The notes: generated from the sequence alone by a model not told the origin. A stretch of 64,000 nucleotides of DNA from Pseudoalteromonas marina (GCF_000238335.3 NZ_AHCB03000005.1:496001-560000); one strand, 5' to 3'; numbered from the stretch's first letter, positions 38,121 through 47,671 are shown. Numbers and translations: made by a program.

Positions 38121-38960
38121 CTAGCTAAATACAACGGTTTTATTGCCATTTATAAATAGCTTGTGCTCTGAAGCGAGTTGCAACGCTTTGCAAAAAACCG
38201 TTTTTTCAACGTCTTTACCCATTTTTGCCATCATTTCAGCTGTGTTAGCGTGAGTCACACTTGTCACGTCTTGTAAAATAATTGGGCCTTCATCTAATTC
38301 ATTATTTACAAAGTGAGCCGTTGCACCAATAATTTTTACGCCGCGCTCAAATGCCTGATGATACGGTTTTGCACCAATAAATGCGGGTAAAAAAGAGTGA
38401 TGAATATTAATAATTTTACCGTCAAAGCGGCCTACAAATTCAGGGCTTAAAATACGCATATACTTGGCTAAACCAATTATATCTGGGTTATAACTAGCAA
38501 TTAAGTCACCTACTTGTTGGTCATGTTCACTTCGGCTTAGCCCAACATGCGATACCACATGAAATGGCACACCAAAGCCTTTAGCAAGTGGTTCTAAATC
38601 AGGGTAGTTAGCAATAACAGCTAGCACTTCAATATTAAGTGTTTGCTCAAACTGTTTTAATAGCATACCACCTAAGCAGTGTGCTTCTTTGGTGGCAAGC
38701 AGCACCACTTTAGTTTTTGCATCGTCGTGCAATGCAAGTTTGGCGCCTTCAGGTAATAAAGCGCGTAGCTGCTCTAAAAAGTCACTTTGTGGTTGCCCCG
38801 TCAGCTCAGTGCGCATAAAGAAACGTTTGGCGTCTTTGTCTACAAATTCGTTATTACGAGTAATGTTCAAGTTATTTTGATGACAAAGGCCGGTGATTTT
38901 AGCAATTAAGCCCACATCGTCGGCACATTGGGTGGTTAGTATGTAACTCATTTTCCTCAT
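38121..38960 (-). CDS. purU: Formyltetrahydrofolate deformylase
   Basis: PurU hydrolyses 10-formyl-THF to formate and THF, balancing the one-carbon pool. The 279 residues have an N-terminal ACT domain (ILTTQCADDVGLIAKITGLC, NNEFVD) and a C-terminal formyltransferase-fold domain with the catalytic Asn/His in NIHHSFLPAFIGAKPY and Asp in HFVNNELDEGPI. ATGs at 38960 and 38951 are both possible. The first has AGGG at good spacing, the second would place GAGGA too close. Confidence 0.96.
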   Translation of the reverse strand: MRKMSYILTTQCADDVGLIAKITGLCHQNNLNITRNNEFVDKDAKRFFMRTELTGQPQSDFLEQLRALLPEGAKLALHDDAKTKVVLLATKEAHCLGGMLLKQFEQTLNIEVLAVIANYPDLEPLAKGFGVPFHVVSHVGLSRSEHDQQVGDLIASYNPDIIGLAKYMRILSPEFVGRFDGKIINIHHSFLPAFIGAKPYHQAFERGVKIIGATAHFVNNELDEGPIILQDVTSVTHANTAEMMAKMGKDVEKTVFCKALQLASEHKLFINGNKTVVFS

Positions 38961-39103
38961 TCTTACCCTGTGATTAATGTTTCATTATTTGTGTTTTAAA
39001 ACATAAAGCAAGGGCTTTGTGGGCTAATCAAATATTAATCATGTTATTGCACGCTTTTAGTTTAATTTGACATTACATAGCGGTGGGGCATATTTAGGTA
39101 AAT

Positions 39104-39137
39104 AAAAAATGCCACCCAATTATACAGGTGGCATTTA
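39104..39137 (-). terminator. Intrinsic terminator of the 39148-41034 gene
   Basis: ATGCCACC (39109-39116) pairs with GGTGGCAT (39127-39134). On the minus strand the stem runs into a six-T run, 10 bp after the gene stop. Confidence 0.85.
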
Positions 39138-39147
39138 TCTGAAAATG

Positions 39148-41034
39148 CTATTTTTTTGGCTCAGACGCCAAGTCGTCTTCTTGACGTAAAAAGCCAGCGG
39201 CTTCTTCATCGTCTTTAGTTAGAGTAGGTTGCATAGGCATTGCGCGAGTTTGTTGATTCAACTGATGTAGTTGAGATGCATTACCTAAATCGCGTTCACT
39301 CGTAATAGAAGCTATGGATTCGCGGTCTTTCAAAAAGGCGATTACATCTTTTTTGATTGCTTGTAATTGACCTTCATCTTTGTGCATTTCCATAATATGG
39401 CGAGGATGCTCAAGGTTTTTCATACCTGTTGCGGCAAAGGTTGTCGAAACGACACGTGAAACAATCACCCAAGGTGTTATGCTGCTGCGCACTAAGGTGT
39501 TTTCTGAACGAGTGCTATCGTGAATACCTGTACCTGTTGATATTTTTGACTCGGTAAATGTGCCTTCGCATTTAAAATATACCAGTAAAGATTCAAATTG
39601 CATTTCGGCAAAAAACAAGTGTGCACTGTTGCTTAGCAGCTGGGCAAAGGCTTTAATTAATACACCAATCAGTAATAAGTGAACACTTGCCATTAGCAGT
39701 TCACTAAATTCAATAATATTTTGATTATTAAACGCTTGCTCAATGCTATTTATATTTGCTGCATCAATATAGTGGTAAATATTAATAAACGAGTAGGCAA
39801 GCAATACGGTAAAAGTAAGCGCTACAATATAAAGCAAGTTACCGCTAATTAACGCAATTAAACGCGAAAGACTAAAATGCTTACCTAAATCCATTGTGTG
39901 CAGTTTAGGTTGAATTTCTTGAATCATTTCACCTTTAAAGCCGCCTTTACCTTCAATTTGCTCTTGTAATTTAGGGTCTAGCTCACGGTAAACCCTATTT
40001 GGTACTTCTTTGTAACGACGGTTTGCCATCACTAAATTATCAAGGTTTATAAAAATTTCATCGGGATGAACAGACTCTTGCCAGTTCTCTCTCAGTTCTG
40101 ATACCTCGGCAGTGGGGGTCACAATATTTAAACGAGCTTTAATCATTACAAACACAAGGGCGCAACTTAGTGTAGCGAGTATAATAATGGCTGTTAAATA
40201 CAGTCCAGCATTGAGGCTAGGTAATTGTTCTAGCCAGTTGTCTATTTGTTGTTTACTAATGCGTTGCTCTTGCATTAGCCACGACATAGAAAGCCCTATA
40301 GCAATGGGTAATATAAACGACAAGGAAATGATTTTAGCAAGCGCACCCGTACCCAAGGCTTCAATGTTTTTTTCGGCATTTCGTGAAATGGGTTTGCCAG
40401 ACGAACGCCAAGAAAACAGCACGTAAAACATTAAAATTGCGCTATATATCGGAAAAGCAAGTTTTCCCGCTTCGCCTGTAAAGCCTGACAGTGATACAAA
40501 TGCAACCAACGCATAAGCAATAAGTGCAACCAGCGTGCTAACCCATGAGCCAAATAGACGTTGGGCAACATTACGTATTGGATAGGGTAGAAATAATAGT
40601 TTTGGTATTAAGCTGTGTAGTAAGCGAGATAAAAAGCCGTTTGGTTCTTTGAACGTACTGTTTTTGCGCCCAACAAGCATTTCCTCTAATGTTTGTGCTG
40701 TGTAGGCTACTTCGTTTTTTTCTTCTTGTGCAGTTGAGGTTTGCGATTTACTAAAGTTAAACGCCAGCGATGTAGGGTGATTTCTACCTACAAAGTACTT
40801 AAGTGTGGCATATATACCGCCAGATAAGGTACGAATACCTAGTGCGAGTATTAACATGCCAAATATCATCAAAATCCAACCTGCGGTAGCATCGTCTTTT
40901 ACAGAGCTAGATGCGGTAACTAACAGGCTAACACCCACAACAGCCTCAATCAGCCCTCTTACAGCCTTTACTTTACCTTCTAGTTTAAAAGGGTTTTTTA
41001 GTCCAAGATCGATTGATCCGTAATCAAAAGCCAT
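39148..41034 (-). CDS. Large unknown multi-pass membrane protein
   Basis: The 628-residue protein has hydrophobic helices in three groups: two near residues 25-75, about four between 160 and 310, and two or three between 395 and 470. No signal peptide is evident. Soluble parts include a charged loop after the first helices (SKSQTSTAQEEKNEVAYTAQ), a middle loop with GGFKGEMIQEIQPKLH, and a 150-residue C-terminal tail (KDVIAFLKDRESI, ending with EEAAGFLRQEDDLASEPKK). I do not recognise a family. It is a single gene with AAGGAG before the ATG and its own terminator. Confidence 0.8.
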   Translation of the reverse strand: MAFDYGSIDLGLKNPFKLEGKVKAVRGLIEAVVGVSLLVTASSSVKDDATAGWILMIFGMLILALGIRTLSGGIYATLKYFVGRNHPTSLAFNFSKSQTSTAQEEKNEVAYTAQTLEEMLVGRKNSTFKEPNGFLSRLLHSLIPKLLFLPYPIRNVAQRLFGSWVSTLVALIAYALVAFVSLSGFTGEAGKLAFPIYSAILMFYVLFSWRSSGKPISRNAEKNIEALGTGALAKIISLSFILPIAIGLSMSWLMQEQRISKQQIDNWLEQLPSLNAGLYLTAIIILATLSCALVFVMIKARLNIVTPTAEVSELRENWQESVHPDEIFINLDNLVMANRRYKEVPNRVYRELDPKLQEQIEGKGGFKGEMIQEIQPKLHTMDLGKHFSLSRLIALISGNLLYIVALTFTVLLAYSFINIYHYIDAANINSIEQAFNNQNIIEFSELLMASVHLLLIGVLIKAFAQLLSNSAHLFFAEMQFESLLVYFKCEGTFTESKISTGTGIHDSTRSENTLVRSSITPWVIVSRVVSTTFAATGMKNLEHPRHIMEMHKDEGQLQAIKKDVIAFLKDRESIASITSERDLGNASQLHQLNQQTRAMPMQPTLTKDDEEAAGFLRQEDDLASEPKK

Positions 41035-41217
41035 TAAATGCTCCTTATAAATAGCACATCCAAAAAAGGGAATATCAGTAGAGTTACAATAACGTATGCA
41101 CTTTAAACATTATTGCTTAATTTTTGATTGTATATCAATAATAGTGTTCAGTTTAAGGTTATTTGAATATGTTAGTTTAAATGTTTTATAGGCTGTCATT
41201 GATCAAAACGGAGTGCA

Positions 41218-42206
41218 GTGATTATGAAGTTAATTTATGTGGATGATAATTTACCTGGTATCACTCGAAAGCTTAAAAGCAAGCAATGGCAGTATTTCGA
41301 TCCTATTGGCAAAGTAATAAAAGATGAAGCGGTTATTGAGCGTTTGAATGCCTTAGCATTTCCGCCTGCGTATAAAAGCGCATGGTTTTGCCCCGAAGAA
41401 AACGGACATATTTTAGCGACAGGATTTGACAGTAAAGGGAGAAAACAATACCGATACCACCCAGAGTTTAGAGCCCAGCAAGAAGCCAAAAAATACCAAG
41501 CCTGTGGTGTATTTGGCCATAAACTTCCTTTATTGAGAGCTCGCTTGGAGTCAGACTTACAAGGCAGTGAGTTAAATGTAGAACGTACATTAGCAGCGGT
41601 TGTTAGGCTTATGGACTTAGGGGCACTTAGAGTCGGTAACGAGCGAAACGTAAAACAAAACAAAACAAAAGCTTTGGCGCTACAACCTTACGCACCCGAC
41701 ACGCAAAGCTGACTGGGAAAAATATTCAGTTAAAATACCGGGCTAAATCTGGAAAAGAGCGTGAGGTCAACATTACTGACAGAGTACTAAGCCATGTAAT
41801 TAAAGACTTACAAGATTTACCTGGGCAACATCTATTTCAGTATATAAGTGAAGGTGAGCGCACTAACGTAACATCGAGCGAAATAAACCAATATATACAG
41901 CACATAATGGGGGAGGAGTTTAGTGCAAAACATTTTAGAACCTGGCGAGCAAGCGTTATTGCTTTTAAGCAGCTAGCTAAAGCCAAAGGCGCACTTACCT
42001 TAAAAAGCATGCTCGATTGTGTATCTCAGCAATTAGGTAATACCCCAGCAATAGCACGCAAATCTTATGTTCACCCTGATTTAATTACACTGTGTAAAGA
42101 AGATGAAGCAGCTCAAAATGCGTGGCGTGAGTCACTTACGTTACCTCGCAAGACTAAGTATTTAAGCAGATACGAACGTGGTTTTTTAGCGTTTTTAAGC
42201 GATTAA
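41218..42206 (+). pseudogene. Type IB DNA topoisomerase, split by a one-repeat frameshift
   Basis: The first frame (41218-41712, start GTG 41218 or ATG 41224) reads into RLMDLGALRVGNER, the first catalytic Arg region of bacterial poxvirus-type topoisomerase IB. The protein continues in another frame from about 41670 to the TAA at 42204: SFGATTLRTRHA, then YRAKSGKERE (catalytic Lys), KHFRTWRAS (catalytic Arg) and ARKSYVHPDL (Tyr nucleophile). All the catalytic motifs I looked for survive; only the reading frame is broken. The break lies in three AAAAC units plus AAAAG (41652-41671). Removing one unit restores the continuous reading VKQNKSFGATTLR. It is therefore either a recent pseudogene or a phase-variable gene. 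Confidence 0.88.
41652..41671 (+). repeat. Pentanucleotide tandem repeat causing the topoisomerase frameshift
   Basis: AAAAC occurs three times in tandem followed by AAAAG. Two copies keep the topoisomerase frame open; the three present shift it by five bases and lead to an early stop at 41712. Confidence 0.9.
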
Positions 42207-42414
42207 TCGACATAGCAACTTTACACACTTGAGTATATTTATTACACAAGTAGTTTGTATTGTAACTTAAATGAAATGATTTTATTTTAATAAACCTAAT
42301 CTTTTCAGTGCCTTAGTGTTGAGTTTGTTTTTGGCACTGACGTTGCACCTCTCGTTGATAATTAAACGGCAAGTACACATGCATTTATCAACACTATTTA
42401 GCGAGGGGCGCACT

Positions 42415-43740
42415 GTGAAGGGATTATTTACAAAAAAAGGTTTTACCAAAACAAACAAAGCTACTTTGAAAGGGGCTTTGTTTGTGAGCTTAGCAAGCAT
42501 GTTTGCTTCACCTATACTCGCGAATGATGATCTTGATGGTGTTTTACTTGCCAGCTCTTCACTGACCACTTACAGCTCGCAGGGCTACACGCAAACTAAA
42601 GATAGCTATTACTTTGATCAATACTCAGCCCAATTAATAAAGCGTACTGAAAAAGCGATTAATTGGTACCAAGAAATAGTGAATCGCGGTGGGTTTATTT
42701 CTTTACCCGCCAGCGAGTTGCTTGAACTAGGTAGTAACAGTAAAGCGGTAAGTTTACTCGCTATGCGTTTATTTCAAGAACAAGATTTACTCACTAACGT
42801 ATGCACTAAAGCGCCGTGCATTTTTGATAAACATATTGAGCGCGCTGTAAAGCAGTTTCAACATCGCCATGGCTTAAACGTTGATGGACGAGTTGGCAAA
42901 AACACGTTTGCTAAACTTAATATTCCAGCTGAGCAAAAACTCAATAAGTTAAAGTTAAACTTTTATCGCATTACCAACTTTGCCGGTTCGAGCGATGAAC
43001 AGTACGTGTATGTAAATATTCCTGAGTATCAGTTGCGCTATGTGAAGGTAGGTGATGTTAAACTTCAAAACAACGTGATTGTAGGTAAACCTAGCTGGGA
43101 AACACCGGCATTTAGTGATGAAATAGAAAAATTTGTTGTTAACCCTGAGTGGCGCATACCTATTTCAATTGCTACTAGGGAAATAGCCCCTAAAGTAGCA
43201 GAAGATCCTGATTACCTTGTTAAAAACAATATTGAAATCAGAAAAAACAGCTACATAGATTCACAAACAGTTAACCCAAATAATATTGATTGGGGTTCAA
43301 TTAAGCCTTATCAGTTTGACCATTTTTTAGTGAAGCGTGCGGGTGAAAAAAATCCCCTTGGTGAAGTGAAATATTTGTTCCCTAACCCCGAGGCTATATA
43401 TGTTCATGATACACCTGCAAAGCAGCGATTTAGCCAAACAAGACGTGCGTTATCGCATGGCTGCATAAGAATTGAAGACCCTTTTTCACTTGCTCAAGAA
43501 ATAATTAAACATCAAGGTGAAGAGCATGCATTGGCACAAGTTAACGATGCACGCAGTGAAAACAGCACACAAACATTTTATTTGGACGAGCCATTACCTA
43601 TTCATTTAGTTTATTGGACTGCGTGGGTGGATGAAAACAAGCTCGTTAATTTTAGAGATGATATTTACAAACGCGATCAAAAAGCACTCCTAAAAAATGA
43701 TAACCAGTCGGTTATTGCAGCATTATTAGAAAGTAAATAA
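42415..43740 (+). CDS. L,D-transpeptidase of the YcbB/LdtD type
   Basis: LdtD-type enzymes make 3-3 cross-links in peptidoglycan in the periplasm. The GTG at 42415 is the likely start because GAGGGG lies six bases upstream and the product then opens with a proper signal peptide (KGALFVSLASMFASPILA, cut before NDD), giving 441 residues. Next come a helical scaffold, a peptidoglycan-binding repeat (FQHRHGLNVDGRVGKNTFAKLN) and a YkuD catalytic domain with YVHDTPAKQRFS and the nucleophile Cys in SHGCIRIEDP. It is shorter than E. coli LdtD (615). The peptidase gene 11 bp downstream is probably co-transcribed. Confidence 0.92.
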   Translation: MKGLFTKKGFTKTNKATLKGALFVSLASMFASPILANDDLDGVLLASSSLTTYSSQGYTQTKDSYYFDQYSAQLIKRTEKAINWYQEIVNRGGFISLPASELLELGSNSKAVSLLAMRLFQEQDLLTNVCTKAPCIFDKHIERAVKQFQHRHGLNVDGRVGKNTFAKLNIPAEQKLNKLKLNFYRITNFAGSSDEQYVYVNIPEYQLRYVKVGDVKLQNNVIVGKPSWETPAFSDEIEKFVVNPEWRIPISIATREIAPKVAEDPDYLVKNNIEIRKNSYIDSQTVNPNNIDWGSIKPYQFDHFLVKRAGEKNPLGEVKYLFPNPEAIYVHDTPAKQRFSQTRRALSHGCIRIEDPFSLAQEIIKHQGEEHALAQVNDARSENSTQTFYLDEPLPIHLVYWTAWVDENKLVNFRDDIYKRDQKALLKNDNQSVIAALLESK

Positions 43741-43751
43741 TGAGAGGTAAT

Positions 43752-44750
43752 ATGAAATTAATCGGTATTTTATTAATTAGTATGCTGACTACTCTGCTTA
43801 GTACGCATTTATTTGCTTCTCAGCCTGCTAAAACGGCTCATCAGGTTGTTGATATACAAAACAGGCCTGCTTTTGAGGACGCAGAATTTAGTTTAAAAAT
43901 TAACGATATTGTCATGCCATACTCACTTTTTTCGGTGTTTGTAATGCCCAATGAGCAGGTTGAATTTGAAGTGCTATATGCGCAATCACCCGATGCTTAC
44001 ACATTAATTAGCGATGAAAAGTTCATGCTAACTGATACTAATCGTTGGCAATGGCAGGCACCGGATACTCCCGGCTTAACATCAGTAATAATTGAATCGC
44101 CAAATAAAAAACAGCGTATGAAAATTAACGTGTTTGTAAAAGTACCTGCCGATAAAGTAGAGGGCGGAAAGCTAAAATATTACCAAATAGGGCATTACCC
44201 AAAGCAATCGCAAATTAAAGATTCAAAGCACTATATTGTTCCTGACGGGTTTGTTGAGGTGACTCCTGAGAATGAAAGTACCAAATTATCGCCTCACTTT
44301 TCTTTAAAAGAATTTGTGAGTAAGCAAAAAAGCAATCATCCCAAGTATCTTTTTTTACAAAATAAACTGCTGCTAAAGTTAGAAATGATTCGTAAGGAAC
44401 TAATTTTAGAAGGCATTCCAGTTAGTAACATGGTGGTGATGAGTGGTTACCGAACACCTTATTACAATAAAGCCATTGGGAATGTGAAACTGAGCCGTCA
44501 TGTGTTTGGGGACGCAGCAGATATTTTTATCGATAACGATGGAAATTACCGTATGGATGATATCAATAAAGATGCAAAATATACTATTGAAGACGCAAAA
44601 GTGATGGCAAATATTGTAGAGTCGTTAGCCAAACGCGAATCATTTAAAGGCTTATTAGGTGGGTTGGGCGTTTATGGCCCTAAACCGCACCGAGGGGCAT
44701 TTATACATGTAGATACACGTGGTTTTAAAGCCCGCTGGGTAAGTAAATAA
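43752..44750 (+). CDS. M15-type peptidoglycan peptidase (D-Ala-D-Ala carboxypeptidase-like)
   Basis: The 332-residue protein has an N-terminal signal peptide (MKLIGILLISMLTTLLSTHLFAS) from the ATG at 43752, chosen because GAGAGG lies just upstream; an earlier ATG at 43740 overlaps the previous stop. An unknown beta-rich domain (about 30-140) precedes a Peptidase M15A-type domain: FSLKEFVSKQ, MSGYRTPYYNKAIG, the metal motif SRHVFGDAADIF (HxxxGxxxD) and the second metal His in FIHVDTRG. It probably trims peptide stems in the periplasm. It follows the L,D-transpeptidase gene, and a strong hairpin ends both. Confidence 0.88.
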   Translation: MKLIGILLISMLTTLLSTHLFASQPAKTAHQVVDIQNRPAFEDAEFSLKINDIVMPYSLFSVFVMPNEQVEFEVLYAQSPDAYTLISDEKFMLTDTNRWQWQAPDTPGLTSVIIESPNKKQRMKINVFVKVPADKVEGGKLKYYQIGHYPKQSQIKDSKHYIVPDGFVEVTPENESTKLSPHFSLKEFVSKQKSNHPKYLFLQNKLLLKLEMIRKELILEGIPVSNMVVMSGYRTPYYNKAIGNVKLSRHVFGDAADIFIDNDGNYRMDDINKDAKYTIEDAKVMANIVESLAKRESFKGLLGGLGVYGPKPHRGAFIHVDTRGFKARWVSK

Positions 44751-44753
44751 AGT

Positions 44754-44806
44754 TTACACCTAATAAATATATTAGCTACTTTTTATTAGGTGTAAGTGTT
44801 TTTATT
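44754..44806 (+). terminator. Intrinsic terminator after the M15 peptidase gene
   Basis: A perfect 14-bp stem (44754-44767 with 44782-44795) with a 14-base loop is followed by GTGTTTTTATT. It lies between convergent transcripts and may also end the pel operon from the other side. Confidence 0.75.
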
Positions 44807-46166
44807 GCAACATAAACGTTTCGTATTCTAGGTCTTCAAACTGCCTAGATAACCAAAACAAGCCAACTACAGAAGTAATTATTGTAGAAAGGGCAAATCC
44901 GTAGCCATAAAATTGTGGCCCAAGTGCAATAGATAAATACGTAAGCACAATGTTTAATGCTAAAAATAGGCCCGAAAGAACCAACACAGTAAAGCGTTTA
45001 TCAAGATAGAACAAAATATTGAGAATAGATAAAAATATTACCTGCACGCCTACGCCTACTACATCAATAAAAAGTAGTGTTTTATAGTTAGGATCAATCC
45101 CAATATAGGTAAGAATTTGCTCGCCCCACAATAGTAAACATGCAACAGTAATGCCTTGAATTTTAAATATGTCGTACAAGCCACCTCGGGCTGTTGTGAT
45201 CATGTTGTCTTTTAAAAAGTAAATTTCTTCGAGCGAGGAGCCACCCCTTATCGCAGAATAAAACCTGTCATATTGTTCTACAAAGTCAGTTTCCATTCTT
45301 ACTAAAAATACCGCCATGCCGGGAATAATTGATAAATAGGCCAAAAATATGGGGAGATCGTAAATTGGGCTAGCTCTAAGGGGGCCTATAATATGTATGG
45401 ATGTACTTGGTGAAAACCAAAACAAAATTTTATCTGCCCAAACGCCAATATTGTAAAATAGCCCGCAAAAGAACAGCATGTAATAGACTTTTTTTCGACT
45501 CATAAAGTCGAAGCTTATTAGTTTATTACCTGGGTAGCGACGAATAATCATGAATAAAAAACTAAAAAATAACAGTGCCTCACCTGCAAAAAAAGCAAAA
45601 AAGAGTCCATCTAATTGCCAGTCACGTAGTAATAATGCAAGTAGCACCATAAACGCGTATCCGCTGAGCATAGTGATTAAAATAAGCCGATACTCTTTCA
45701 TACCCGATAAAAATATAGCACCAAGCCATTGATTACAAAGGCTAACAAAGCCACCTAAAATAATAATTTTGGTTACAACGGGTAAAGGTAAAAATGGCCA
45801 AACAGCAAATCCAACCAGTAATGCACCAATCGTTGTAATAAGTTGTGCACCCAGTAAATTGGGGAGTACTGAGTCATCGTCTTTTGTAAAAAATAAATCT
45901 GCCACAAATCGCGTTAGCATAAGCTGTAAGCCGCCAGTTAATATTAACGAGGCCGCCATCATGTAAGTTATCAGGGTTAGAAACTGAATAATTAACAGCT
46001 TAGGTAATACTATTCCAAGGCTTAAAATACCAATAAGCATTAGAGCGATGATCGACAATAACCAAGGGCCTGAACCGATGAGACCAGCGTAGCTATAGGC
46101 TTCAAAAACAGAGAGGAGGGTATTTTTTTTGAGAATTTTCCGTATCTCAAAACCTATTCCGGCCAT
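44802..46166 (-). CDS. pelG: Pel polysaccharide inner-membrane transporter PelG
   Basis: PelG is a 454-residue polytopic protein (about 12 hydrophobic helices) related to Wzx flippases. With PelD, PelE and PelF it forms the inner-membrane complex that makes and moves Pel polysaccharide. It starts with the conserved MAGIGFEIRKILKKNTLLSVFEAYSYAGLIGSGPWLLSI, closely like Pseudomonas PelG. The start overlaps the end of pelF by 13 bp, so translation is coupled. It is the last gene of the operon. Confidence 0.95.
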   Translation of the reverse strand: MAGIGFEIRKILKKNTLLSVFEAYSYAGLIGSGPWLLSIIALMLIGILSLGIVLPKLLIIQFLTLITYMMAASLILTGGLQLMLTRFVADLFFTKDDDSVLPNLLGAQLITTIGALLVGFAVWPFLPLPVVTKIIILGGFVSLCNQWLGAIFLSGMKEYRLILITMLSGYAFMVLLALLLRDWQLDGLFFAFFAGEALLFFSFLFMIIRRYPGNKLISFDFMSRKKVYYMLFFCGLFYNIGVWADKILFWFSPSTSIHIIGPLRASPIYDLPIFLAYLSIIPGMAVFLVRMETDFVEQYDRFYSAIRGGSSLEEIYFLKDNMITTARGGLYDIFKIQGITVACLLLWGEQILTYIGIDPNYKTLLFIDVVGVGVQVIFLSILNILFYLDKRFTVLVLSGLFLALNIVLTYLSIALGPQFYGYGFALSTIITSVVGLFWLSRQFEDLEYETFMLQ

Positions 46167-47671
46167 GACATTGTATCCTTATAAAGCTTGTCGTATCGGG
46201 CAAACATGTGGCTTTCGTCATAAAATGCTTTTACACGTTTTAAGCCGCTTGATTGATACTCATGCCATTTATCGTCGTTATTAAGTATGTTTGTAATTTG
46301 TACGGCTGTATCGCTTGGCGATGCAATAGAAACAACTTCACCTGCTTTACCTAAAGCCTTGTCTTGTTCTGTGGCACCTTCAATAATTTCTCGACACGAG
46401 CCAACATCACTGGCTAGAACAGGTACGCCTGCTGCCATTGCTTCTAGTAACACTAAGGGTTGGGCTTCAGAAATAGATGTTAATGCAACAAGGCCTAACT
46501 TAGGGAGTATTTCAGCTATATTTTGCATACCCAAAAACTTCACGCTGTTCTGTAACTCAAGGCTGCCCACCAGTAACTGGCACTCTTTGTAGTACTTTGG
46601 GTCTTCTTCAAAAGGACCTATGATCCATCCCTCTATTGCGGGCATGCTTGATTGCACTTCTTTAATGGCACGAATAAAGGTTTTAATGTCTTTGATTGGT
46701 ACTACACGCCCAATTAAGCCTACTGTTAATGGAATAGTTTTAGAGCGTGCAGCCAGTGCTTTAGCGTAGTGAGCGGTTTTAATGCCGTTTGGTACGACTA
46801 AAGAGCGCTTCTCACAGGCTCCATCTTTAATTTGGCGCTGCCTATTACCTTCGTATAGTGAAATTATTCTATCGGCTTGGTGGTAACTCGTGCGGCCAAT
46901 TTGCTCGAAAAAAGTGATCCACATTCGGCGAATAAAGCCCATTTCGGTATTTAAGTTTTTACCTAAAATAGCTTCAGACTCTTTTATCCAATCAGCTTGA
47001 ATTAAGTCTATTTTTCGCTCTTTCGTATAAATACCGTGCTCTGTTAATAAGTAAGGCGTGTTATTAATTACGCTTGCACCTGCACCTAAAAAACCAGCAT
47101 AGCCTGTAGAAATAGAGTGTATAAGTTTAACATTCGGTAATTGGCGGGCAATATCTGCAATTTTAAACAAAGGCTTATACAAATTACGGTACGACCAAAA
47201 GAAATCAATAAAAGATGATTCGTCGCAAAATGTTAAATAGTAGTCAGCCAATACCTGCCAAGATGACTCGCTATATAAAAAGTCAGCTTCGTTTATACCG
47301 TTTTTTTGCCCAAGTTGTTCAAATGTAAATTCAAGTAACTCGGTGGGAATAGGCTCTTTTGAGTCTCTAAAATAACGTTGCAGTTGCTGCCAAAACTCAA
47401 ACAACTCTTTTTTATATTTAACGCCGTGCTTTGCTTTTATATCAGTATTATTTTGCTCTACTAGATAATGAACATGCAATTTTGTAACATTTTTTGGAAG
47501 TGTGTACTTAATATCGCCATAGTGCTCAGAAGCACCGCCTAAAAAAATAAGCTCAAAGTTATAATGAGGTAGCCCTTCAATAATTTGATGAACCCAACTT
47601 GATACCCCCCCCCGAACATAAGGATAAGTACCTTCTAATAATAATAATATATCGGCATTGGGTTTAGGCAT
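46154..47671 (-). CDS. pelF: Pel glycosyltransferase PelF
   Basis: PelF is the cytosolic GT4-family glycosyltransferase that uses UDP-GlcNAc/GalNAc-type donors to polymerise Pel. The 505 residues match P. aeruginosa PelF. Visible are the N-terminal LLLEGTYPYVRGGVSSWVHQ, LLTEHGIYTKERKIDL, the phosphate-binding VGLIGRVVPIKDIKTFIRA and the donor-site E-x7-E segment SEAQPLVLLEAMAAGVPVLASDVG. Codons 20-23 contain nine consecutive Gs, so a one-base slip would truncate the enzyme near its start. It overlaps pelE by 8 bp and pelG by 13 bp. Confidence 0.96.
   Translation of the reverse strand: MPKPNADILLLLEGTYPYVRGGVSSWVHQIIEGLPHYNFELIFLGGASEHYGDIKYTLPKNVTKLHVHYLVEQNNTDIKAKHGVKYKKELFEFWQQLQRYFRDSKEPIPTELLEFTFEQLGQKNGINEADFLYSESSWQVLADYYLTFCDESSFIDFFWSYRNLYKPLFKIADIARQLPNVKLIHSISTGYAGFLGAGASVINNTPYLLTEHGIYTKERKIDLIQADWIKESEAILGKNLNTEMGFIRRMWITFFEQIGRTSYHQADRIISLYEGNRQRQIKDGACEKRSLVVPNGIKTAHYAKALAARSKTIPLTVGLIGRVVPIKDIKTFIRAIKEVQSSMPAIEGWIIGPFEEDPKYYKECQLLVGSLELQNSVKFLGMQNIAEILPKLGLVALTSISEAQPLVLLEAMAAGVPVLASDVGSCREIIEGATEQDKALGKAGEVVSIASPSDTAVQITNILNNDDKWHEYQSSGLKRVKAFYDESHMFARYDKLYKDTMSWPE
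47605..47613 (-). repeat. G9 homopolymer inside pelF codons 20-23
   Basis: Nine consecutive Cs on the + strand (Gs in the gene) code the conserved Arg-Gly-Gly-Val. They make two successive GGG glycine codons although GGT and GGC look commoner in neighbouring genes. Tracts of this length are prone to slippage. Confidence 0.9.

Noticed and set aside
39148..41034. Large membrane protein as a known transporter
   Set aside because: No transporter signature could be identified, so it stays unassigned.
42316..42414. Longer L,D-transpeptidase starting at 42316
   Set aside because: It would place a hydrophobic stretch and a basic linker ahead of the signal peptide; the GTG at 42415 has a better ribosome site.
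46287..46592. Plus-strand open frame opposite pelF, and similar antisense frames elsewhere
   Set aside because: They mirror the codon pattern of well-supported genes on the other strand and show no family motif or ribosome site.
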